From: Paracoccaceae bacterium
Lineage (GTDB): Bacteria > Pseudomonadota > Alphaproteobacteria > Rhodobacterales > Rhodobacteraceae
NCBI GenBank assembly: GCA_028284605.1
Contig: JANQRL010000048.1
Coordinates: 1-64,000 of the forward strand
Length of the DNA: 64,000 bases
Direction of reading: 5' to 3'
Shown: positions 33,379-42,683 of the stretch, piece by piece
Position numbering within the stretch: the stretch's first letter is position 1
How the letters are laid out: each line of letters opens with the position of its first letter
Made by a program: the position numbers and the translations under genes
The notes under the pieces: model-generated
Told to the model about the DNA's origin: nothing
Seen by the model: only the letters and a program-made list of their open reading frames with translations
Database searches by the model: none

Positions 33379-34037
33379 GGCAAGGACATCCGGTAGCCCA
33401 TGCCGCGCACGGTCTCGATCTGCACGCCTGCCTCTGCAAGGCGCTTGCGCAGGCGCCCGACATAGACCTCGATGGCATTCTCGCTGATCTCGGCATCCTG
33501 CGGGAACAGCCGGTCCAGAAGCTGGGATTTCGACAGGATCTGACCCTTGTTGCGCACAAAAACCTCCAGAAGGCGGAGTTCCCGGTTGCGCAGCACCTGT
33601 TCCTGCCCGTCATGGGTCAGGGTGCCGGAGGAGGGGTCGAAGAGCGCCGCGCCCAGGGGGATCACCGCGGGCGCGGGCCCGCCGCGACGGCGCAGGACCG
33701 CCCGGCAGCGCGCCTCCAGCTCGGAAAAGTCGAAGGGTTTGGTCAGGTAGTCATCGGCGCCGAGATCGAGCGTGTCCACCCGGTCGGAGACCTGGCTCCG
33801 CGCGGTCAGGACGATCACCGGGGGCGGGTTCTTGCCCCGAAACTCGGACAGGAACTGCCGCCCGTCCCCGTCCGGTAGCATGACATCGAGCAGCATCAGA
33901 TCGTATTCGGCCACCGCCAGCCAGTCGCGGGCCTCGGCGAGCGTGGTGGCGTGATCGACGGCATGGCCGTCCATCGACAACCGCGCGACCACCGCATCCC
34001 CAAGCTCGATATTGTCCTCGACCAGCAGGTAGCGCAC
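33375..34037 (-). CDS. Response regulator, OmpR/PhoB family (TctD-like)
   Basis: A 220-aa regulator. The receiver domain (1-115) has the acidic pair near the N-terminus, the phospho-acceptor Asp in YDLMLLDVMLPDGDG and the lysine in DDYLTKPF. The C-terminal winged helix (130-220) ends with VETVRGMGYRMSLP. It is divergent from tctC at 34181, with 143 bp between them carrying the promoters; it most likely activates the transporter. Confidence 0.94.
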   Translation of the reverse strand: MRYLLVEDNIELGDAVVARLSMDGHAVDHATTLAEARDWLAVAEYDLMLLDVMLPDGDGRQFLSEFRGKNPPPVIVLTARSQVSDRVDTLDLGADDYLTKPFDFSELEARCRAVLRRRGGPAPAVIPLGAALFDPSSGTLTHDGQEQVLRNRELRLLEVFVRNKGQILSKSQLLDRLFPQDAEISENAIEVYVGRLRKRLAEAGVQIETVRGMGYRMSLP

Positions 34038-34180
34038 TGGCCCTCCCCTCCCCTCAGCGGGCCGGCCTGCCCGGCTGTACCGCCCGGTCGGGCCGGGGCG
34101 TGTCAGGCTTGTGTCAGCTTCGCGTGCAGGATCGAAGGCTAGGGCGGCAGAGGACCGCCTGTCAAATGGGAGGACATCCG

Positions 34181-35158
34181 ATGAAATTCACCATGACCCG
34201 CCGGGTCGTGATGGCGGCGGCTGCGGCAACCCTGGCATTTGCCGGGTCCGTGCAGGCCGACCAGAAGCTCGACCAACTGCACTTCATCATCCCCGGCGGC
34301 GCCGGTGGCGGCTGGGACGGCACCGCGCGCGGCACCGGCGAGGCGCTGACCGAGTCGGGTCTGGTCGGGACCGCCAGCTTCGAGAACATGTCCGGCGGCG
34401 GCGGCGGTGTCGCCATCGGCTACATGATCGAGAACGCCGAGAGCCTCGATAACACGCTGATGGTGAACTCCACCCCCATCGTGATCCGCTCGCTGACCGG
34501 GGTCTTCCCGCAGAGCTTCCGCGACCTGACGCTGGTGGCCGGCACGATCGGCGATTACGCCGCGCTCGTGGTGCCCGCGGGCAGCGAAGTTCAGAACATG
34601 GCGGATCTGCTCGCGGCCTATCAGGAGCAGGGCCCGAATTTCGCCGTGGGCGGCGGCTCGGTGCCCGGCGGCATGGACCACCTCGTGGCCGCGATGGTGA
34701 TGCAGGCGGCGGGCGAGGACCCCACCGCGCTCAACTACATCCCCTATGACGCCGGCGGCGAGGCGATGGCCGGGCTGCTCTCGGGCGAGATCGACGCGCT
34801 GTCGACGGGCTTTTCCGAAGCCATCGTGCTCGCCGATCAAGGCGAGGTGCGGATCCTCGGCGTGACCGCCGAAGAGCGCGTGGGCGCCTATGACACCGCC
34901 CCGACCTTCGTGGAGCAAGGGATCGACACCACCTTCGTCAACTGGCGCGGTTTCTTCGCGGCGCCGGGCACGTCGGACGAGCGCGTGGCCGAGTATATTG
35001 CCGCGCTCGAAGCGATGTATGAAACCGAAGCCTGGGAAGAGGTCCGCGCCCGCAACGGCTGGGTCAATATCTGGAACCCGGGCGATGACTTCCGCGCCTT
35101 CCTGGAAGGCCAGGAACAGGAGCTTGGCGACCTGATGCGGGCGCTCGGCTTCCTCTGA
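34181..35158 (+). CDS. TTT transporter periplasmic binding protein TctC (set 2)
   Basis: A 325-aa solute receptor with a signal peptide (about 1-26, ends VQADQ), the motif HFIIPGGAGGGWDGTARGTG, ASFENMSGGGGGVAIGYM, and a C-terminal lobe WVNIWNPGDDF. GGGAGG-rich binding loops are typical. It has a strong ribosome site (GGGAGG). It is separated from tctB by a 161-bp spacer that holds a strong hairpin, suggesting that the receptor is made in excess of the permease. Confidence 0.94.
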   Translation: MKFTMTRRVVMAAAAATLAFAGSVQADQKLDQLHFIIPGGAGGGWDGTARGTGEALTESGLVGTASFENMSGGGGGVAIGYMIENAESLDNTLMVNSTPIVIRSLTGVFPQSFRDLTLVAGTIGDYAALVVPAGSEVQNMADLLAAYQEQGPNFAVGGGSVPGGMDHLVAAMVMQAAGEDPTALNYIPYDAGGEAMAGLLSGEIDALSTGFSEAIVLADQGEVRILGVTAEERVGAYDTAPTFVEQGIDTTFVNWRGFFAAPGTSDERVAEYIAALEAMYETEAWEEVRARNGWVNIWNPGDDFRAFLEGQEQELGDLMRALGFL

Positions 35159-35194
35159 GCCGCCCCAAGGGCCCGACGGGGTTGACGACGACCT

Positions 35195-35225
35195 GGTGTC
35201 TGCGGACGATCTGTCCGCAGGCACC
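35195..35225 (+). other. Intercistronic stem-loop between tctC and tctB (set 2)
   Basis: GGTGTCTGCGGAC and GTCCGCAGGCACC form a 13-bp stem with one G-U pair and a 5-nt loop (GATCT). There is no U-tract. Such hairpins after a binding-protein gene usually shield the upstream mRNA from 3' exonucleases or reduce read-through. Confidence 0.65.
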
Positions 35226-35319
35226 GACCGAAGGCGGTAGGGATCAGGACCGAGGAGTCTGATCGGCCGAGCGAAGGCCGCGCACCCCTGCCTGCCGGAC
35301 GATCTAGGGAGGAAACACC

Positions 35320-35814
35320 ATGGCGCTCGACCGCTGGATCGCGCTCGTCTTCGTCGCATTCTGTTGCGCATACGGCTACCTGGCCTTCTTCACGATGGAC
35401 GAGCTTTTGCCGCCCTTCATGCAGCGCAATCCCGTCTGGCCCTCCACCTTCCCCAAGGTGCTCACCATCATGGGCATCGTCCTGGGTCTCATCGTCCTTC
35501 TCGGGCTCGAGAAGCCGACCGAGGAGAAAGAGCTCTCGGCCACCGACATCAACTACCGGCGCCTGCAGGACTACAAGCTGGGCCAGGCCCTGACCCTTCT
35601 GGGCCTCATGGTCGTCTATGCGCTGATGCTGCGGCCGGCGGGCTTTCTGATCTCCACCACCGTGTTCCTCATCGCCGGCAGCGCGATCCTGGGCGAGCGC
35701 AAATGGCACATCATGATCCCGGTCGCGATGCTCGCCGCCGGCTTCGTCTGGTATCTGGTGCAGCAGGTCCTTGGCATCTTCCTGCGGCCGCTGCCGTTCT
35801 TCATGGGGGTCTGA
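35320..35814 (+). CDS. TTT transporter small membrane protein TctB (set 2)
   Basis: A 164-aa protein with four membrane helices (about 7-25, 45-62, 90-110, 115-150), typical of TctB. The start has AGGGAGGA about 8 nt upstream. TctA follows after 3 nt. Confidence 0.9.
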   Translation: MALDRWIALVFVAFCCAYGYLAFFTMDELLPPFMQRNPVWPSTFPKVLTIMGIVLGLIVLLGLEKPTEEKELSATDINYRRLQDYKLGQALTLLGLMVVYALMLRPAGFLISTTVFLIAGSAILGERKWHIMIPVAMLAAGFVWYLVQQVLGIFLRPLPFFMGV

Positions 35815-35817
35815 GCG

Positions 35818-37338
35818 ATGATCGAAGGTATCCTGATCGGCCTCGAAGCGGCCTTTTCCATCCGAAACCTGCTGATGGTGGTCGCCGGCTGCCTGATCGG
35901 CACCTTCATCGGCATGCTGCCGGGGCTCGGCCCGATGTCGATCATCGCGATCATGATCCCGGTGGCGATCTCGATGGGCGACCCGGCCGCGGCGCTGATC
36001 CTGCTCGCCGGGGTCTATTACGGCGCGATCTTCGGCGGCTCGACCTCGTCGATCCTTCTGAACGCGCCGGGCGTCTCCGGCACCGTGGCCACCAGTTTCG
36101 ACGGCTATCCGATGGCCCGAAAGGGCCAGGCGGGCAAGGCGCTGACCATCGCCGCCGTCGCCAGTTTCTCCGGCGGCACGATCGGGGCGATCCTCCTGAT
36201 GATCTTCGCCCCCGCGCTCTCGTCGGTCGCGCTCCTGTTCCACTCGGCGGAGTATTTCGCGCTCATGGTCGTCGGCCTCTCCGCCATCGCGGCCTTCGCC
36301 GGCACCGGCCAGGTCGCCAAGGCGCTGATGATGACGACGCTCGGGCTGATCCTCGCCACCGTGGGCGAAGGCGCGCTCTTCAACATGCCGCGCTTCACCC
36401 TGGGGCTGATGGACCTGCAATCGGGCATTTCCTTCATCACCCTGGCCATGGCCATGTTCGCGCTCCCCGAAGCGATCTTCTTGGTCCTGAACCCCGCCCG
36501 GGGCGCGGGCGGGCAGTCCGGCTCGGGCAAAATCTCCGGCCTGCGGTTCTCGCGCGACGAGGCCAAGGCGATGGCCCCGGTGATCGGGCGGCAATCGGCC
36601 CAGGGCTTCTTCATCGGCGTGTTGCCGGGGGCCGGGGCGACCATCGCCTCCTTCCTCGGCTACGCGGTGGAGCGCAACATCGCCAAGGGCGAGGAGCAGG
36701 CGGAGTTCGGCAAGGGCTCGGTCAAGGGCCTCGCCGCGCCCGAGACCGCGAATAACGCCGCCTGCACCGGCTCCTTCGTGCCGCTTCTGACCCTGGGCAT
36801 CCCGGGTTCGGGCACCACGGCGATCCTGCTTGGCGCGCTGATCGCGCTGAACGTGACCCCGGGGCCGCGGCTGATGACCGATACGCCCGAGATCTTCTGG
36901 GCCGTCATCATCTCGATGTTCATCGGCAATCTGGTGCTGCTGATCCTGAACCTGCCGCTGATCCCCTATATCGCCAAGATCCTGTCGATCCCGCGCAACT
37001 ACCTGATTCCCTTCATCCTCTTCTTCACGCTGATGGGGGCCTATATCGGGCAGAACAACGCGACCGAGCTTCTGATCCTGGTGGGCCTCGGCGTGCTGGC
37101 GACGATCCTGCGCTTCGCCGACTACCCGCTGGCGCCGCTTCTGATCGGGTTCATCCTGGGTACGATGCTGGAGGACAACTTCGCCCGGTCGATGCAGCTC
37201 TACCGGGGGCTCGGCTTCATCCTGGAGCGGCCGATGACCCTGGCGCTGCTGGTCCTGGCGCTGCTCCTGGTGCTGCTGCCGAGCTACCGCGCGCGCCGGG
37301 CTCGGAAGCGCGCCGAAGGCGTCGCCGATGGCGACTGA
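35818..37338 (+). CDS. TTT transporter large permease TctA (set 2)
   Basis: A 506-aa permease. TctA motifs: GTFIGMLPGLGPMSIIAIMI, YYGAIFGGSTSSILLNAPG followed by DGYPMARKGQ, then GVLPGAGATIASFLGYAVE and LTLGIPGSGTTAILLGALIA in the second half, with about 12 helices. It ends 243 bp before a convergent gene; that spacer has no supported gene. Confidence 0.95.
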   Translation: MIEGILIGLEAAFSIRNLLMVVAGCLIGTFIGMLPGLGPMSIIAIMIPVAISMGDPAAALILLAGVYYGAIFGGSTSSILLNAPGVSGTVATSFDGYPMARKGQAGKALTIAAVASFSGGTIGAILLMIFAPALSSVALLFHSAEYFALMVVGLSAIAAFAGTGQVAKALMMTTLGLILATVGEGALFNMPRFTLGLMDLQSGISFITLAMAMFALPEAIFLVLNPARGAGGQSGSGKISGLRFSRDEAKAMAPVIGRQSAQGFFIGVLPGAGATIASFLGYAVERNIAKGEEQAEFGKGSVKGLAAPETANNAACTGSFVPLLTLGIPGSGTTAILLGALIALNVTPGPRLMTDTPEIFWAVIISMFIGNLVLLILNLPLIPYIAKILSIPRNYLIPFILFFTLMGAYIGQNNATELLILVGLGVLATILRFADYPLAPLLIGFILGTMLEDNFARSMQLYRGLGFILERPMTLALLVLALLLVLLPSYRARRARKRAEGVADGD

Positions 37339-37581
37339 CGCAGGCGCGGCGTCCACACCGCTGGCGCGGGCCCCGGTGCCCGATCGGACCGGTGCGCTCG
37401 CGGGTCCCGTCGTCCGCCAGGAGAAACCGGTGCATCCGGGCACGGCGATCTGACCGCAATCCCTGAGTCGATCCGGACTGGTCGATACGGCGGGAGTGTC
37501 AGAAGACCTCGTGGTGAGACGTCGCAAGGGGCCGTCGAGCGTCGGCGCATGACCGGTTTGACCGGCGTCGGCGATCCGCAA

Positions 37582-39570
37582 TCACGCGAGGCTCAGGTCG
37601 GCCGCGCACCGGAAGCCGATCAAAGGGGATCGGTTCAGCCCGGCGCCGGTCTGCAACAGTTTGACCGAGCGCTCCGGCGGCAGCGGGCCGCTTTCGACAT
37701 ACCAGTCGGAGACGTCCGGCAGCGGCGCGCAGCCGCCCTTGAGGATGTGAAACCGGCTGCGGCCGTCGCGATGCTCGCTTTCCGTCAGGTTCCAGACCAT
37801 CGGCTCGGCGCGTTCGATCAGACCGGCGCCGGCCGCGATCTGCCATTCGTCTTCCGTCGGCAACCGCAGGCCGCGCCACGCCGCATAGGCCCGGGCGTCC
37901 GCGAGCTCGACATGGGTGACGGGTTCCGTTTCGGTGCCCGGTACCGGCGCTGCGTCCTTTGTCCAATGGGCGAGGAACCGGTCCGGTCGGGTCGGCCGGT
38001 ATCCCGTGGCGCGCAGGAAGTCGGCATAGTCGCCATTGGTGACCTCGCGCCGTCCGATGGCGAAATGCAGTTCGGGCACCGGTCGGGTGATCTCGGCGAT
38101 CCGATGCAGGCGCGGTGGCAGCGGTTTCCATTCGTCGATGAACGGCGCCTCGCCGTAGAGGCCCGTTTCCCGCAAGCGGTAGGTCACGGTCAGGTCCCGC
38201 GCCGGACTGACGATTTCCGCCATGTCGGCCGGGCATTCCGCAAGGTCCACCCGAGGAGCACTGACGCGCCGCGCCATGCGTGCCGGAAACGCCGCTGAGG
38301 GTGCCGCGATCATGTCTGCCGAGGGCGCGTCGGTCGCCCCATCGCACCGCTTTATCGCTGCGATGGCCCCGGCCGGCAGACACCCGCCGATGGCCAATCG
38401 GCCACCTGGATGGCGTTCCACCGTCAGTGATTGCCCGGAGACCAGATCGAGCCAGTGACCATCTTCGGCCTCGTTCTCGACAACGATCCAGGCGCCATCG
38501 ACATCGTCGCCCCTGTTGACGACGGTCCAGAACCGGTCGCCGCCCGCCTCCCAGCGCGAGGCATAGACGGGCCCGCCGGCATGATCGGCCAGGGGTGTCC
38601 AGTCTTCGGAAACGAAGAATTGGGCATGGTTCCTGTAGACCCGCTGCATCGCGCGCAGTGCCTGCAGGTCGCGCGCGTTCCAGCCGACCCAGACGCCGAA
38701 CACGACCTCCCAGACCAGAAGCCCGGTGCCGTTCAGCCAGGCCGAATGCAGTTCGTCCAGATGGTCCCGGTTCCAGCGGCGGGTGTGGTGCAATTCATGG
38801 CGGCGTTCGAGCCACTTGCTGCGCAGCACGCCCGGCACCTTTGAATCGGCGAACCATTGCGCCCAGGACATGACCTGATCACCCAGACGCGCCAGCGGCA
38901 CGCGCGACTCGCATTCGATGACCAGCGAGGGGTCGATGGCATCGAGCGCCGCGCGCATCGCGGTGCTTGCCTCCTTTGAGATGTCGATGAAGAGCCCGTC
39001 GAACCCGGCCCGGCGGATCAGGGCGACCACGCGCCCGACCGCTTCGGGGGCGGCGCCGGTTTCCCACGGATAGTAAGGCAGGTAGACCTTGGCGCCGCGT
39101 CGCTGGAAGGCCGCGACCACTTGCGGAAGCTCGGGGATGTCCTCGTAGAAGGCAAAATGCTTGCGCGTGTCGATGCCCAGGACGGGGTAGGCGTTCCATA
39201 AGAGGACGCCATCGAACCCGCCGAAGCGCTCCTCCGCATCGTCCATGTAGCGGTCGATTGTGAAGACGCCGCGCGCGTGATCGTAGAGCAGGTCGTCCCA
39301 GAGCCAGGCCAGATTGGTCACTTTCACCGGCGCGATGTTGCGATAGCGGGCATCGTCGAACCCGCTGCGCCGCTGGGCCTCTTCGCGCCACCGGGCGAGC
39401 GCGGCGCGCCAGGCGGGCCAAAGCGCGGGATCGTCGGGTGCGGCGAATATCTTCGCTTCGTCGAGACCGCTGAGATCGGCGCCCGGGCTAAGCGGAACCT
39501 CCGTCGGTTGATCGATGGGCCGAGGGATGTAGGGGTTGAAACCGGGCAAGGGCATGGTCGCGTCGGTCAT
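37582..39570 (-). CDS. Fusion of a barrel-like (glycosidase-type) N-domain and an FGE-sulfatase (SUMF1-like) C-domain
   Basis: A 662-aa cytoplasmic protein, last gene of the minus-strand operon. The first 400 or so residues look like a TIM-barrel hydrolase (WAWLWDDLLYDH-type segment, FDGVLLWNAYPVLGIDTRK, RRAGFDGLFIDISKEAS). The C-terminal 150 residues match the formylglycine-generating-enzyme fold (IGRREVTNGDYADFLRATGY, AYAAWRGLRLPTEDEWQIAA, HILKGGCAPLP, GFRCAAD). The CRSxxR cysteine motif of true FGE is absent, so sulfatase activation is unlikely; the fold may bind or modify another substrate. Exact function is unknown. Confidence 0.75.
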   Translation of the reverse strand: MTDATMPLPGFNPYIPRPIDQPTEVPLSPGADLSGLDEAKIFAAPDDPALWPAWRAALARWREEAQRRSGFDDARYRNIAPVKVTNLAWLWDDLLYDHARGVFTIDRYMDDAEERFGGFDGVLLWNAYPVLGIDTRKHFAFYEDIPELPQVVAAFQRRGAKVYLPYYPWETGAAPEAVGRVVALIRRAGFDGLFIDISKEASTAMRAALDAIDPSLVIECESRVPLARLGDQVMSWAQWFADSKVPGVLRSKWLERRHELHHTRRWNRDHLDELHSAWLNGTGLLVWEVVFGVWVGWNARDLQALRAMQRVYRNHAQFFVSEDWTPLADHAGGPVYASRWEAGGDRFWTVVNRGDDVDGAWIVVENEAEDGHWLDLVSGQSLTVERHPGGRLAIGGCLPAGAIAAIKRCDGATDAPSADMIAAPSAAFPARMARRVSAPRVDLAECPADMAEIVSPARDLTVTYRLRETGLYGEAPFIDEWKPLPPRLHRIAEITRPVPELHFAIGRREVTNGDYADFLRATGYRPTRPDRFLAHWTKDAAPVPGTETEPVTHVELADARAYAAWRGLRLPTEDEWQIAAGAGLIERAEPMVWNLTESEHRDGRSRFHILKGGCAPLPDVSDWYVESGPLPPERSVKLLQTGAGLNRSPLIGFRCAADLSLA

Positions 39571-40406
39571 CGCCCGGCGGTTTCGGTGCCGACGCCCGCC
39601 AGCCTGAGAATACGCCGGGCGCGCCGGATGACGGGTGCGTCGACCATCTTGCCCTCGACGACGAAGGCCCCGGAGTTCGCCGAGCGGGCGGCATCGGTAA
39701 CGGCGCTGGCCCAGGCGATCTCGGCCTCGGACGGCGTGAAGCCGCGATGGAGCGCGGCAACCGCCGAGGGGTGGATGCAGGTCGCGCCGTCAAAGCCGTG
39801 CCGATAGGCGTCGCGCGCGGCCTCCTCGACGGCGGCGACATCGCCATAATCCGCGATCGACCGGAGCAGGCCGAACGACAACACGCCTTCGGCCCGGGCC
39901 GCGTAATGCACCAGGAGCTTCGGGAGGCGCAGCGTCTCGGCGGAAGCCTCCGCGCCGAGGCTGGTCGCAATGTCCTCGCCGCCCGCCATCAGCCCGATGA
40001 CCCGGTTGCACCGCGCGATTGGCCGCGCGTCGAGCAACGTGCCGGGGTCTTCGACCAGCGCAATAAAGGGCAGGGGGCCGGCCTCCGAGTTCAGATGCGC
40101 GTCGAGGGCGGTCAGTTTCTCGGGGTCGGCCTTGGACACCAGCAGCCCGGCCGCCCCGGCCGCGCTGGCGGCACTTGCGTCCTCGCGCGCCGTGGCCAGC
40201 CCGGAATTGATACGCACGAAGACGGTCGCACCGCTTCTGCCGACACGGGGGATCGCCTCGGCCAGCCCGTCCCGCGCGCGGTCCTTGTTCTCGGGCAGAA
40301 CGGCATCTTCGAGATCGAGGATGATTGCGTCCGCGCCCCGCTCATGAGCCCTGGCGATGAACCGCTCGTTATCGGCCGGAACGTAGAGCAGCGAGCGCCA
40401 TATCAT
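39567..40406 (-). CDS. HpcH/HpaI aldolase/citrate lyase family protein (CitE-like)
   Basis: A 279-aa CitE-type lyase: SLLYVPADNERFIARAHERG, the metal-site region ADAIILDLEDAV, FVRINS, ALVEDPGTL, GGEDIATSLG and the C-terminal GFDGATCIHPSAVAAL. These enzymes cleave or form acyl-CoA thioesters such as malyl-CoA or citramalyl-CoA. It starts 4 bp inside the end of the CoA-transferase gene, so CoA activation followed by lyase cleavage is a plausible two-step route. The substrate is not known. Confidence 0.9.
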   Translation of the reverse strand: MIWRSLLYVPADNERFIARAHERGADAIILDLEDAVLPENKDRARDGLAEAIPRVGRSGATVFVRINSGLATAREDASAASAAGAAGLLVSKADPEKLTALDAHLNSEAGPLPFIALVEDPGTLLDARPIARCNRVIGLMAGGEDIATSLGAEASAETLRLPKLLVHYAARAEGVLSFGLLRSIADYGDVAAVEEAARDAYRHGFDGATCIHPSAVAALHRGFTPSEAEIAWASAVTDAARSANSGAFVVEGKMVDAPVIRRARRILRLAGVGTETAGR

Positions 40407-41605
40407 GCCTCGTCGTCCAGCGCGGCGTGGATGGCGGCCTCCTCCAGCCCCAGTTCCGTCAGGATCGCCCGACCGTCGGCTCCGAGGTCCGGCGCCGGGC
40501 GGCGGAACGCGCCGGGTGTGTCCGAGAGCCGCGGTGTGACCGCATGCATCGGCATCGCGCCGAATTCGGCATCTTCGAGATCGACGAAGACGCCGCGCGC
40601 CTTGAAATGCGGGTCCTCGACGGCGTCGGCAATGGAATAGACCGGCCCGACGGTGGCGCCTGCGTCGCGCATGATGGCGAGCGCCTCGTCGCTGGTCCGG
40701 CCTGCGAACCATCCGCCGATGGCCGCGTCGACCACATCGCGATGCCGGATCCGATCCGCATTGGTCGCGAAGCGCGGATCGTCGTTCATATCGGCCCGCC
40801 CGATAGCGGCGAAGATGCGCTCGGCGACGCTCTGCGTGGACCCCGATAGCGCGAGATACTTGCCATCGGCGCAGACATAGACATTGCGCGGGCAGGATGT
40901 GTTCGAGGCCGAGCCGATGCGCTGCTTGACCGCGCCGGTATGGCGGTAGATCGCCGCTTCGGGTCCGAGGACCGAGACGATGGGTTCGAGCAGCGACAGA
41001 TCGATCACCTGCCCGCCGGCATCCCCGTTCTGGCGCGCATAGAGCGCGGTGACGGTGGCCTGCGCCCCGTAGAGACCCGCGATCATGTCGGCCAGGGCCA
41101 GCGGCGGCAGCACCGGTTCGCGGTCGGCGAAGCCCGACCGATGGGCATAACCGCTCATCGCCTCGACGAGTGTGCCGAAGCCCGGCAGTTCGGCATAAGG
41201 CCCGGTCTGGCCGAAGCCGGAAACGCGCAGGACGATCAGGCCGGGATTGCGCGCATGCAGCGCGCCCGGCGCCAGCCCCATCTTTTCGAGCGTGCCAGGC
41301 CGGTAGTTCTCGATCAGCACATCGGCCGTCTCGATCAGCGTCCATAGGACCTCCATCGCCGGCGCGCGGCGCAGATCGAGCCGGATCGAGCGTTTGTTGC
41401 GCCCATAGACCTTCCAGTAGAACGGGTGGCCCTCATCCTTCCAGGCGCGCAGCGGATCGCCGGCGGGCGGCTCGACCTTGATCACATCGGCGCCGAAATC
41501 GCCCAGTTGCAGCGAGACCATGTTGCCGGCGACGAGGCGCGACAGGTCGATGACCCGGATACCAGAGAGCGGGCCGGTTGCGTCGGGATCGAACGGCTCG
41601 GACAT
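40403..41605 (-). CDS. CaiB/BaiF family (class III) CoA-transferase
   Basis: A 400-aa CoA-transferase: GIRVIDLSRLVAGNMVSLQL, LGDFGADVIKVEPPAGDPLR, KRSIRLDLR, and the segment ADVLIENYRPGTLEKMGL carrying the region of the catalytic Asp. It moves CoA between carboxylic acids, for instance from formyl-, succinyl- or acetyl-CoA. It is coupled to the CitE-like lyase (4-bp overlap) and lies directly after the ABC ATPase. Confidence 0.92.
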   Translation of the reverse strand: MSEPFDPDATGPLSGIRVIDLSRLVAGNMVSLQLGDFGADVIKVEPPAGDPLRAWKDEGHPFYWKVYGRNKRSIRLDLRRAPAMEVLWTLIETADVLIENYRPGTLEKMGLAPGALHARNPGLIVLRVSGFGQTGPYAELPGFGTLVEAMSGYAHRSGFADREPVLPPLALADMIAGLYGAQATVTALYARQNGDAGGQVIDLSLLEPIVSVLGPEAAIYRHTGAVKQRIGSASNTSCPRNVYVCADGKYLALSGSTQSVAERIFAAIGRADMNDDPRFATNADRIRHRDVVDAAIGGWFAGRTSDEALAIMRDAGATVGPVYSIADAVEDPHFKARGVFVDLEDAEFGAMPMHAVTPRLSDTPGAFRRPAPDLGADGRAILTELGLEEAAIHAALDDEA

Positions 41606-41608
41606 TGT

Positions 41609-42673
41609 CTAAGCGATCCGCCTGCCGGAATCCGGGTCGAAGAGCAGCGCCCGCGCCGCCTCGGGCCGCACCCGGATCGTCTCGCCCGGCGAGAAGATGG
41701 CGTGCTTGTGCAGGGCCATCGACAGGTCCTGGCCGCCCAAGCGGATGATCAGATGCTGGTCCTCGCCGGTCGGTTCGACGAGCAGGATCTCCGCCGGCGC
41801 GCCATCCTCGGCCAATTCCAGATGCTGCGGGCGGATGCCATAGGTGACCGGCTTGCCGGCGGCCACGTCCAGCGGCTCGCCGATCGGCATCGTGGTGCCG
41901 TCCGCCAGCGAGACCGTGGTGGCCTCCGGCCCCTGCGCGGTGGCGTCGATCAGATTGACCTCCGGCGAGCCGATGAAGCCGGCCACGAAGGTATCGACCG
42001 GGTTCTGATAAACCTCGAGCGGCGTGCCGAGCTGGGCGATCCTGCCATCGCTCAGAACCACGATCCGGTCGGCCAGCGTCATCGCTTCGGTCTGGTCGTG
42101 GGTCACGTAGATCATCGTCTTGCCGAGCCGGGCGTGCAGCTTCTTGATCTCGCCGCGCATCTTGACGCGGAGCTTGGCGTCGAGATTGGAGAGGGGTTCG
42201 TCGAACAGGAACGCGGTCGGATTGCGCACGATGGCGCGGCCCATGGCGACGCGCTGGCGCTGGCCGCCGGACAATTCGCGCGGCAGCCGGTCGAGCAGGT
42301 CCTCGAGACCGAGGATCTCGGCGGCCTCCCGCACCCGCTCATCGATCTCGGCGCGCGGCCGGCCGGAGAGCCGCAGCGAGAAGCTCATATTGTCGGCGAC
42401 CTTCATATGCGGGTAGAGCGCGTAGGATTGGAACACCATCGCGAGCCCACGCTGCTTGGCCGGCACCGCGTTGACGACCTTGCCGTCGATGGCGACACGC
42501 CCGGCGGTGATGTCCTCAAGCCCCGCGACCATGCGCAGAAGGGTGGATTTCCCGCAGCCGGAGGGGCCGACCAGAACCAGAAACTCGCCATCGCCGATGT
42601 CGAGGGAAATGTCCTCCAGCACGCGCACATCGCCATAGCTCTTGGAGACCCGGTCGAGGATGATGTGCGACAT
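41609..42673 (-). CDS. Sugar ABC transporter ATP-binding protein (UgpC/MalK type)
   Basis: A 354-aa ATPase: Walker [11 protein letters not shown]-loop [11 protein letters not shown], signature [13 protein letters not shown], Walker [12 protein letters not shown], switch VTHDQTEAM, and the C-terminal TOBE/OB domain from about residue 240 ([10 protein letters not shown]). The MalK class pairs with two MalF/MalG permeases, which in this operon lie four genes upstream, separated by the binding protein and two ADP-ribosylglycohydrolases. Confidence 0.94.
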   Translation of the reverse strand: MSHIILDRVSKSYGDVRVLEDISLDIGDGEFLVLVGPSGCGKSTLLRMVAGLEDITAGRVAIDGKVVNAVPAKQRGLAMVFQSYALYPHMKVADNMSFSLRLSGRPRAEIDERVREAAEILGLEDLLDRLPRELSGGQRQRVAMGRAIVRNPTAFLFDEPLSNLDAKLRVKMRGEIKKLHARLGKTMIYVTHDQTEAMTLADRIVVLSDGRIAQLGTPLEVYQNPVDTFVAGFIGSPEVNLIDATAQGPEATTVSLADGTTMPIGEPLDVAAGKPVTYGIRPQHLELAEDGAPAEILLVEPTGEDQHLIIRLGGQDLSMALHKHAIFSPGETIRVRPEAARALLFDPDSGRRIA

Positions 42674-42683
42674 TTCCCGGCCC

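Noticed and set aside
34888-37581. An 897-codon minus-strand frame opposite tctB and tctA set 2
   Set aside because: Asp/Arg/His-rich shadow typical of the antisense of membrane proteins in GC-rich DNA; the plus strand has clear TctB and TctA motifs.
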